Shown here piece after piece: positions 33,801 to 45,400 of a DNA stretch of 64,000 bases (the first letter of the stretch is position 1; each line of letters opens with the position of its first letter). The DNA is from Liolophura sinensis (Eukaryota; Mollusca; Polyplacophora; Chitonida; Chitonidae), in the NCBI RefSeq assembly GCF_032854445.1, contig NC_088303.1, positions 27,693,265-27,757,264 on the forward strand, read 5' to 3'. The notes under the pieces were generated by a model that was not told where the DNA came from, searched no databases, and worked only from the letters and a program-made list of their open reading frames with translations. Made by a program: the position numbers and the translations under genes.

Positions 33801-36800
33801 TAGTGAACAGTACAGTTTGTTTTCCGCTTTTCGATTGGGACACTGGAATGTTGGACATAAGTTCCCAGTTTACACGAAGAAGCCGGCAGTTTTAACGACT
33901 CTTATTGGCTGAGGGTGTTAAGGATGGAGGGCGCGATGGACTCAGTGGTTTATGCCAGCTTTGTCGTTTTCAGGCTTTACGAGTATGGCGAGGAAAAATC
34001 ACAAAATTATGCAGCAGGCACCACCAGATAGAAAAAAATGTGCTCTTTTGAGCCTATAGTGTCAAAATTTTGTCTTCTTCTCCTTTAATGAGAATAAATA
34101 ATTTGTTGTAAACAAATGTATAGTAATACCCGTTTTGGCTTAAAGTGAGTTGTATCGTAGTGCAATGAATTCCGATACACCGATATCATTACATTCCAAG
34201 TCAGAAGCAGTATATTAAAGAATGATATTGGAAACTATGAACTTTATAAGGTGTACAATGTACTGCACCTGTAGTGAGTGGATCACTAATTATGACTCAT
34301 TCTGTCTATTAACCTGTGTGATATTAAATGGTTGTATTCATTCAGTTCCCTGAACATCCATTCCCATCATACAGTGTGATAACCATGCAAAAATTCCTTG
34401 TAAAGCTTGGTACAATTTGATGAGAAATGTCTGTTACATTATCTGTTTTTGAAGCATCACTGTTTGCTCATGTTAGTTACATAGGCATTGCCAGAGGACA
34501 GTGACAGGAGTTAAATGAAGCAAAATGTTTTTAAAGAAAAAAAAAGATGGATCAACCTATGGAAATCTGAAATAGTAAACTAAAAGTGTTGGTGTTGTTA
34601 TTGCAGCGGCCAGCCGTGTGCGTTATTTCTACTGCCAGGAGCGTAACCTGCCGATCGTGTTGGAGACAAGCAGCCGGTTGTCACACCAAGTTGTCACCCA
34701 CATCTTGCAGGTGCTGCTAGTGGAGAGGCTGGGCTACAGGGATGTACCCATTGTGGAAAAGCTGGACATGAATGCCACTGCTATCATAGACAGGATAGCA
34801 GGCTGCCATCAATCCAGGTTGGCAGCTCTTTACAAGCACACACTCTCTGACACAGAGCTAGGTGGTGAGGACTAAGTTCTGTAAGGTTTAGAGAGTACAG
34901 GTCATATCAGATTAGACAGAATCTCAGGGCCACACTGACCGTGCCAGCTACATGTACATGTACTCAGATAAACTTTGTAGAAAACTGACCTTAGCTTAAA
35001 AAGTGCAATTGTTAAAAGAAAGAACAGTTTATTTGAAATGCCAGCATCAGAATGAACAGAACAAGCTTCACACACAAAAAAATTTCATGCCACTATTAGT
35101 AAATACCCTAGCTTTATCCCTCTAGAAATGTTGAAGAGGAATAGAAGAGAGATTGCTTATTTCATGTAGTAGTCTGCTCAACAAGATGTCAAAACTTTAC
35201 CTGTTCATTTAACACTTGCTACATCCTTTTTTAGCACTCACTTTGTCATTGAACTCAAGCTTAAAAGGAAGTAAGTGTTTACATTGTGTGAAATCCCATT
35301 TTTCTCTGTGCTGTACTTTGTTAGTAAAATTCCAAGTGTACTTTTCTGTGATTTACAATATGAAAAGCAGATGTGATTTTTCACCAACAAATCACCTGCC
35401 TGAATAGCGCCTCACCGAATTACCTTCCTTGAGGTCACTCAAACTAAGTAAGCTTATGGTTAGGTGGGACCTCAGAAGAATGCCTAACTGCAAGTGTCAG
35501 AGTTGAAGTAACATGAGCAAGTGGAAAACCTAGCTTTGAGACTGATTTGAATTTTGTAAATGTATTTGGAAAGTTCTGTGCATTTTTATTCATCCATTTG
35601 AAGGTTTAATAATTTTAAATTTCTGGGTCTAATAATAGACAAATTCAGCAAGTTGAAAAACATGGACTGATATTTTTTTTTCACATTTTGTTGCCAAGAA
35701 AATATGTGTTACTGTTTGCAGCTTTAATAGGTAAGATCGCACTTCATGTAGTTTCACACCTTACAAACTAATCTCGCGTCATGTCATAGTCGCTGTTGTG
35801 TAACAAGGAAGGTAATTCAGAGCAGGTCTATTACAGTTAGTACAGCAGGACCATTAGTTTGTGAATATTTCATGAAATTATTGGCGAATTATGATACATA
35901 CCCTGTGATTTGAGCTTGTGCGGTTTGGGTTTCTTTAGTTGTCGTCATGAGCTGATGGATGAGCGAGTCATACCAGAGACGATGGTGAACATCGGCGTGT
36001 GGTTACCAGCGGGCTTCAGCAAATCGCAGTGGACAGAGCACAAGAGAATAGTAGATTGTGGCCCTTTAGGACCGTTTGGGAGGTTGGTAACTTTGTAACA
36101 TATACAGTACGCCACAGTTTTATGGTGAACTACCACGCAAAAATTATTGTCAGCAGTCTTCTCCTGTTATTCTGGATAACTGGGAAATTTTTTTTGTGAA
36201 AATTATGAAGCATTTCAGTATAAATTCAACATGAGTTATTTTATTTTGCTGTTGTCAGGCTGGGATGGTTCATGTCCACTAATGATGTGGAGGATTTTTG
36301 GAACTTAGGAGTTATCGCTGACCACTGGAGAGCACTCAAACTCCAAGATGTCCTCATGCGGTTTTCTCTGGGGAAAGAAGAGATGGATGAGATCAGAGTG
36401 TTGACAAAGCGAGAGGGCTCCGATGAGCCACAGTGTAACTCTGCTGACTGTGAGAATGGAATGTTTTATGGACATAAGTGTAAAGAGACTGGTCGCAAGT
36501 GTGCCATATTGTTGTCAAGTTATCCAGGTAAGGTCAAAACAGTTGGCTCTTTTCATGTTGATATAACGAAGTATTTGAATGTCTAAACAGTAGACGAAGA
36601 ATGCAAGCATTTGTTTGCATGAATTTTGCTGAGTTTGTAGTTTTCTTTTATGCAGTGGTTTACATTGGACCCAGGACATATCCAAGAAAGATTTTTTTGG
36701 ATTGATTGGTTTTTTTATTCACCATTACGGCATATAGATTACAGTCATCATTACATAAACTAATGGCGGGAATTCGGCTCTTAGTGAGCTTGTTCTATCC

Positions 36801-39800
36801 CATAACAATGGAACAGATATACTCAAATAGCAGACATAGTAAATGTGATATATAATTGTAGAAATGTAGAGTGTTAAATTTTTAAAAAAATAAAATAATG
36901 CTTCGTGGAAATGTAATGGCGTATGTGCAACATACCAATCTAGTAGAAACTAAATTTCCAATGAGTGTGCTTTGACCTCATATTTAAGTAGAGAGGTTGA
37001 ACAAACTAGCCAAAGGTTTGTTGGTAATTTATTCAAATCACAAGTACATTACAGGGTCTGTTTTTCTCTATTTGAAGAGTTGCGGGGGGTATTGATAGGC
37101 TGGCACTGAGTGGTGTTGGTATATTGGGGTTGGAAGGGGCATCGATAACTTTGGACTGAGTGGTGTTGGTATATTGGGGTTGGGAGGGTTATTGATAACC
37201 TGGGACTGAGTGGTGTTGGTAGTTCGGGGTTGGAAGGGGCATCAATAACCTGGGGCTGAGTAGTGTTGGTATATTGGGGGGTGGGGGGTATTGATAACCT
37301 GGGGCTGAGTGGTGTTGGTATGTTGGGGGGTGGAGGGTATTGATAACCTGGGACTGAGTGGTGTTGGTATGTTGGAAGGGATATTGATAACCTGCGACTG
37401 AGTGGCGTTGTTATATTGGGTTTGGGAAGGGTATTGATAAACTGGTACTGGTAGTGTTGGTATGTTGGAGCTGAGTGTGGTGTTGAAATATTGAGGCTGG
37501 GTGGGGTATTCATATCTTGGGACTGGGTGGGATGTTTGTATACAGCGACTGGGTGGGGTGACAATATCCTGGAACAGTGTAGTGTGTTGCTGAGACTAGT
37601 GTTTTCTTTGTTTTCCAGCCATAGACCAAGGTGTGCTGATTTCTCAGGTGAGACTGCTGGAACTTCCCGTCATCATCGTCTGGATTGGACCCCATCTCTC
37701 ACCTTACATCCAACAACGAAACCGACAAAATCTTCCTGTTCTGTTTTTTGACTGGCAGACAAACACGTTAACATCGTCTGGCAATTTCACGCGTTTAAAA
37801 TTCCCTACCTGTGGTACGGTAGGGACTCAGTTACCTCAGGCCTGCGACTACGATGTGAATCAGCTGACTAAATTAGCCTGGTCTAAAATAAAAGCGCGGG
37901 CCCCTGCTGCCTTCCACCTGCTGTCTCACATGAGCCTCACACAGGAGCAGTACAAAGAAATAGCTCTTGAGTACAATGAGAACGAGGGGAAGAAGACCAT
38001 TCCTGATCTAGCCTGTGATTGGATAAAAGCTAATCACCACATATGGAATAAGTGGATCTCCAAAGACTGGTCAGACAAGACAAACGTCTTGCTGGGTGGA
38101 TTCTTCCCAATATCTGGCCAGTATCTTTCCCAGCCAGGGCTGGTACAGGGTAAGTACATTTAACACGTGTACACATTTGTATTGTTAAATTCTACATGTA
38201 TTAGTATCATACTGTTGTAGAAATACAATGCATTGTATGAAAATGGGACATTTTAATTTAATAAGGTTATTTCTTTTTATGATCATTTTAAATAATGAAA
38301 TGATTTAAAAGCATTTATATACATTTACTTTGTCTTAAAATATTTCATGAAAAATCACAAATAGGATATAGTTTTAAAGTAACAAAACTGACCTATCATT
38401 GCTTTGAACCTCTACAGAATTTTGGACAGTTAATGTATTTTTTTAGTTAATTGGTTTCAAATTTCCGAACGTTTGTATTGACAGGGGCCAAGATGGCCAT
38501 TGAGCTGATCAACAAAAACAGCAGTATTTTACCTCATCACAACCTGGACATCATTGTCAGTGACACCCACTGTACCCCTGATGTGGCCACTAAAGCCTTC
38601 ATCAAGTACATCACCAGTGACCACAAGGCCAAACTGGCTGGGATTCTAGGTACGGAGGTTTATACACAGGCTTTAAAGCCAGGACTCTAAAGTCATTGTG
38701 GGATAAAAAGATTTTTTAACTGCCTTGACTACAAATTCTGAAAACATATGTTGTCAGGGTTGTCTACTCTAGCCCACTATTGCTGTAGGGAATTGTACCT
38801 AGGCTGTCATTGGCTCATCAGTTCAAAATGCTATTAGGAAGAACCGATAAATGTTCAGGTGACCTGTTCAAATCAAGTACAGCTGTATCCTGAAATTTGT
38901 TCTAGTAAGCAGTGGAACTTTTTGGAGCCATTTACAAAAATGTATAGAGGGTTATTGTAAACCAGGTGTGAGCACCCAAATTCTTGCCCCAAGGTATGAT
39001 TACAAATAAAAGTTTATTTTATAAATATAAACAAAGTGTACTTTGCATATCTTGTAACAGATATCCAAAATTATAACTTTGAATGTGTTATAATGAACAT
39101 AGGCTTGTTTGTTAGTAGCTTTTGATTGTTTTGTTAACTAAATGTTCTCAAAATTCCTTTAACTTTAAATGTACATGCTGGGCAGGCAGGCATTGCTTTG
39201 TATTGCATCTCTGTTACACTACTGGGGCCACTGTCATATTCCTTTGTTAATCAATTTTTTACAACTTTTCTTGTCTATCACGTTGCCTTATGGCGCCACA
39301 ACCCAGTCTTTTACAGAAATTATGAAAAAAAAAGTTATGCGAAGTATAACTTAAAACTGTTGTGAAAGTGTCCCTTGTTTGTTAAAGGGGGCCCACTTTC
39401 ACAAAACTCTTTCTTGTAAATTTGTCTAGGTTAAAGTGCCGTAAGGAGAGGTCATTTACGAGAAAAGTTACGAAAAACTGATTTACGAAGTTTTGTGAAA
39501 GTGGGCCTAGGGCCCTCAAGCCTTAGTTCTTGTTTTGTTGATGTAACATCAAAATCAGCATTGACATGTAAAATCTGTGATCATGCATTGCAAGTTCACC
39601 TTTGTAATACATGTAGTGAGGATAGAATGAGAACCTTGGAATCCCCTTAAGGTATCGTTATCTGTTCATTATTACAGGACCAGCATGCTCAGATGCAGCT
39701 GAACCTATAGCAGCTTTGGCCAAACATTTCAACATGATCACCGTAAGTTATGAGGCAGAGGCCATGTCACTGGCAGACAGAACGCGCTACCCTTACTTCT

Positions 39801-42440
39801 TCAGGACTATACCTCAAGTCTGTAGACATAGGTGAGTACTGTAGTTGTGAAAGCTGTACATTTATACCACCAACAGGCATTGTGCATATTAGATTTCACT
39901 TAATGTTTCACTTATCATTTTTCAAGTGACATTGTTTGCTTGATTCTGAGCAATTCATCCACCTTGTGGTGCCATTTAAGGGCTTTTTGTGAAGTTTGAT
40001 TGTTTGATTCTGAGCAGTTCATCCACCTTGTGGTGCAATTTAAGGACTTTTTGTGAAGTTTGATTGCTTGATTCTGAGCAATTCATCCACCTTGTGGTGC
40101 CATTTAAGCACTTTTTGTGAAGTTTGGTTGTTTGATTCTGAGCAATTCATCCACCTTGTGGTGCCATTTAAGGGCTTTCTATGAAGTTTGATTGTTTGAT
40201 TCTGAGCAATTCATCCACCTTGCGGTGCCATTTAAGCGCTTTTTGTGAAGTTTGATTGTTTGATTCTGAGCAGTTCATCCACCTTGTGGTGCCATTTAAG
40301 GGCTTTTTGTGAAGTTTGATTGTTTGATTCTGAGCAATTCATCCACCTTGTGGTGCCATTTAAGCACTTTTTGTGAAGTTTGGTTGTTTGATTCTGAGCA
40401 ATTCATCCACCTTGTGGTGCCATTTAAGGGCTTTCTATGAAGTTTGATTGTTTGATTCTGAGCAATTCATCCACCTTGCGGTGCCATTTAAGCGCTTTTT
40501 GTGAAGTTTGATTGTTTGATTCTGAGCAGTTCATCCACCTTGTGGTGCCATTTAAGGGCTTTCTATGAAGTTTAATTGCTTGATTCTGAGCAATTCATCC
40601 ACCTTGTGGTGCCATTTAAGGGCTTTTTGTGAAGTTTGATTGTTTGATTCTGAGCAGTTCATCCACCTTGTGCAATTTAAGGGCTTTTTGTGAAGTTTGG
40701 TTGCTTGATTCTGAGCACTTCATCCACCTTGTGGTGCCATTTAAGGGCTTTCTATGAAGTTTGATTGTTTGATTTTGAGCAGTTCATCCACCTTGTGGTG
40801 CCATGTAAGGGCTTTCTATGAAGTTTAATTGCTTGATTCTGAGCAGTTCATCCACCTTGTGGTGCCATTTAAGGGCTTTCTATGAAGTTTAATTGCTTGA
40901 TTCTGAGCAATTCATCCACCTTGTGGTGCCATTTAAGGGCTTTTTGTGAAGTTTGATTGTTTGATTCTGAGCAGTTCATCCACCTTGTGGTGCAATTTAA
41001 GGGCTTTTTGTGAAGTTTGATTGTTTGATTCTGAGCAGTTCATCCACCTTGTGGTGCCATTTAAGGGCTTTCTATGAAGTTTAATTGCTTGATTCTGAGC
41101 AATTCATCCACCTTGTGGTGCCATTTAAGGGCTTTTTGTGAAGTTTGATTGTTTGATTCTGAGCAGTTCATCCACTTTGTGGTGCAATTTAAGGGCTTTT
41201 TGTGAAGTTTGATTGCTTGATTCTGAGCAGTTCATCCATCTTGTGGTGCCATTTAAGGGCTTTTTGTGAAGTTTGATTGTTTGATTCTGAGCACTTCATC
41301 CACCTTGTGGTGCCATTTAAGGGCTTTTTGTTAAGTTAAATTTCTATCAGAAAAACTGAACTGAAGAAAAATCAAAAGTATTACTTTAAGGCCTTTATGT
41401 GCTTCTGAAAGTTCCTTCTTACATAGCAAACTCTAGGGGAAACACAGTAGTCTCCCGGAGATGTATCTTGTGGCTTGTGTTTGAGATGCTTGTCTTTGGA
41501 TGGACACTCAAGATTTTTGAGATTCTGATATTCTGTCTGCGTTGTGCAATGAAAACACTTACCATCAGTCCGTTGTCAAAACAAGCTCTACTGTTGGGTT
41601 TATTTTATTTTTTCTTCGCATAAATTAACACTAATTTAACCAATGTTATTCTGGCTCTAACCCGGATAAAATAAAGATATGGATGACAGTAAAATTAAAG
41701 AACAGTCAATTACCAAATGAAGTAGAAAGCTGTGTTATTCTTTGGTTCTGTGGTAGAGACCATTGGTTAAGAGGAGTAACTCTGATTCAATACCAAAAGG
41801 TCAAAGCTCTTATATGAGTTTAAAAAAACTTCAACAATCCAATATTTCTGTGAATTTGTGGGACCCTTTAAAATGGAAGTACCTGATGAGAAATTAAAAT
41901 GGTTGTGTAATAGAAAATAAAAACAAGGTTACTGTTGTGTGTCACAGTCGACTTTAGTTTAATGCCAGAGGTCACCCAAATTTATAGATGAAACCTTGTG
42001 TGCCATTTATCAAGATATGCTGTTCTTTCAGGTTTGTGTATGCTGATTTTTTCCGTAAGATGGGTTGGAAACAGGTGGGTACTCTGTCTGAGAGTGGTCA
42101 GGAGCTGCCTGAGTATCACATCCTGCTGCAGGACTACCTTAGCATTAAGGGCATCACCATCGCTGTCAAGAGGAAGATACTGCGGGCAGCACAAACATTT
42201 GATCTCTCACAGGTAACTGATCTTTATTTTGATACATGTAGGTAGGGGTTTGATTTTCTTTCATCCTGGAAGTTGTAGATAATTTTCTTGAGCTGATGGT
42301 TGATTTCTGATGAATTGATGTTAAATTATTCTTGTCACTTACATATGTTGCAACTTTCTTATCAGTTGATGTTTTTTGGAAGCTTTCTTATCAGTTTCTG
42401 TCTCCTCTTATGATGAACACCTATCGCCTGTTTTTGTGTC

Positions 42441-42472
<32 letters not shown>

Positions 42473-45400
42473 TCTGATGATTTGTTTTGTCTCAGAATGT
42501 TTAGCAGGAACTTCCAGAGTCCACTATCTTTCCTTTAATTTAGTAAACATTAAGAGATGAGCAAAATTACTCACTGTCGTGCAGATTGGAATACAGTCAA
42601 ACCACCTTGTAAAGTACAAACACCATTTTATCCTCAATACTTTCAGGTGTTTGCAGAGATAAGAGAGAAGAATGTGCGCGTGATCATCTGTGACATGTTT
42701 GAACCTGCAGCAAGGGCGGTCATGTGTGAAGCATATAGACAGGTTTGGCAATCATCTGCTTCACGCTTCAAACTTAATATCATCTGCCTGCAGATTACTT
42801 CAGTAGCCATTGAGAAAATATATTCTTTGTCTATGTGTCCAAAATCTCTTTGCAGTTTGTCTAATCTTAAAAATATGTTTTTAACAAATTAATTGACTTT
42901 ACTTATTATTTCATTCCAACTTCCAATTCCAGTGACAAATGAATTTTTAAAAAGAAAGTTTAAACAATTGTGACGCTCCTTGTGTAAGTGATAATTGTGA
43001 TAAGTGCGGTTTTTGAAATTGTACATAAAGTATTGTCATGAATCTGTGGAATGCAGGAAATGTTGTTAACAAGTGCTTCTGTAGAGTTTAAACTTAAAAC
43101 TTGATGATGTTCACTCTGAATGTGTTTACGTAGAACACGATCAAGGTAAGGGAAACTTATTTTTGTGGTACTTCATAATAAAGATGAACACCAAAGAAAA
43201 AGGCTTTGTGCTATATGGAAATCTTTTTCTCTTTAGAAAATGACAGCATATGAAGGCTATGTGTGGTTCCTGCCAGCTTGGTTCAGCGAGGAGTGGTCCG
43301 ATGTGGACTACTTTAACAGGAGGCCCAACACAGGCGATTCACAACCTCAAGAAAACACTCCCTGTAGCACGGAGCAGATGAACCGTGCCATTCAGGGTCA
43401 TTTTGTCTTGTCCAAAGCATTTTATGATGGTGACAACACGGAGGTTGTTGGTGGACTGACAGTCAATCAGTACCGTCAGGAGTACGAGAAACGTGTGGGC
43501 AGAGAGGTAAACTCTCAACACTGCTAAACCCAGAGGCAAAAAACACATTTTTCTTTGTTTTTCTTATCTGACAAATCCTGTTTGTGCATTCTATACGGTG
43601 ACTGGTAAAAACTGTGGAGAAGTGAGATTTGAAGTTAATTTAAGCCATTTATGTCATATACTTTGTCACAGAATCAGACATAAATGTAAGTGTTACACAG
43701 TTTTGAGTTCATATTATAAAAACTGACAAGACTTTTCTTGAAACGAGAGTGAGACAAGATTTTTTTTCTTAAATTGTCTGACTAATGACTAATAGGTTGC
43801 AAATTTTGTCTGATTATTAGAGTTTTATTAATTATACTATGGTGTTTTGAGGATTTTTTTATTTTTGTTTTTGGAAGGTAGGATGATACCCTACTGGAAT
43901 ATGTAAGTTTCTGCACCAAAAGTAATATTTCCTGACATGTATTTATTTTATAACATTCATTTATTGTAATAACCGTCCTGTCTGTCCATCAGAATGTTGA
44001 CAGCACCCCGTTTGCCTCGTACGTCTACGATGCTGTATGGACCTGGGCCTTCGCATTGCACAAACTATTCTTAGAACAGCCTATTGCTATAGAGCACCTG
44101 AACACCAAAAATACCACGGAGTAAGTAATCTACCTGGGACAGAAGTTAGCCATTTGTTTCAAGCAAAAGATCTGAAGCAGCCAAATACCTTTGAACATGT
44201 TTGTCTACAATATCAGGCCTTTTTTTTTAAGATGTGTGTTAAAAGATTGTGTCTGGGGCAGAAGAAGCCTGGTTTTCTGTGCTGATACTGCAAAAAAAGC
44301 TTTGGATGTGGATAGTTCAAACCTGTAGTTTGTAATTGCTATCAGAAAAGCCAAATTTAATCCCCGAGTCAGGTCATGTCTTACACTTCAAATCTGGTGA
44401 TATTGGTACCTTCATACATCCATGGCTTTCGGTATACGGGAATAGTCCTAGGCCTGGGCAATATCAGTACACTGTTATGTCTGGTGTCTTCTGCATGGAA
44501 TTCCAGTGAGGCAGCACCATAAATGTGTTAGCATTGGGATTGGCCTGCTGCATGAAGACACCACTGTGGTATGATTGAGGCAGTGTGGGAAGTGATGTTA
44601 TACTGCCAAGAACCAAATAGTAGTGTTTTGAGCTCTGTATTCACAGGGCACTGATGAAAGTCATGACCTAGACAAACTTTCAGGGAGTGAACATTCATCA
44701 TGCTTGTGCAATCATGACCGTGATGCTGTGTGTTCTGTATTTACAGGGCATTAATGAGAGCCATGACCAAGACCAACTTCCAGGGAGTGACAGGCTGGAT
44801 TTCCTTCAAGGGAGCAGACAGAATAGGCATTTTGACCATTGAACAACATTTTCTAAATGGCACAAATCTTGTGGGTCGCTACCTCCCAGACACGGTCTCG
44901 GATCAAGGAACTCTTCAGCTGGATGAAGACAAAATAGTGTGGCTGACTGGGAGTCGGCCGCATGATGGGCGGCCAGGTAGTGCCATTAAGCCTCACATGC
45001 ATGGTTAGTGCTTGCTGATTTCACTCCCTCACCCTATTAACACCGCTCATGTCCAGCATTAAGCATCCACACACTGTGTTGTGTTATTACCATACCACCA
45101 CCCCATATTGGGGAAGCTGTATGAGTTATGTCTGTATATTTCTCTCCAGGTATTGTTACCCTACTTGAGGTTGGCCTTAATTGATCTTGAATTGATTGCT
45201 GATGACAGCACTATTGTATACTAAGAGGTGATTTTCTGTTTCCTTTAATATAGATGAAGGTGCACTTCGAGGAGTTGTGATTGTTTTAAGCTAGAAATGA
45301 GTCATGCCTGCAATGAATAATTTGAAAGAAGCTGTCTGGATTTGTAAGAAAATTGTGAAAGGCTTCTTTATGTTAATTTGTTTTTGTGCAGCATGAAACT

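Larger units (their letters stand above)
38083..44976 (+). other. VKR: Receptor exons 5-12: Venus flytrap (ANF-receptor/GABA-B-like) domain
   Basis: Residues about 397-826. [50 protein letters not shown] then [19 protein letters not shown] and [13 protein letters not shown] match the GABA-B receptor flytrap in order. Ser478 sits near the position of the amino-acid-contacting Ser in GABA-B1 (GCSS), and YVWFL plus YDA-W surround its other contacts. A short Cys-containing juxtamembrane segment (DPDLCSVEP) follows. Introns 7 and 12 within this block hold the two large minisatellites. Confidence 0.9.

Noticed and set aside
37049-37564. 171-codon minus-strand ORF
   Set aside because: It is a translation of the 50-bp minisatellite (repeated YQH and [10 protein letters not shown]-like units) and runs antisense to receptor intron 4.
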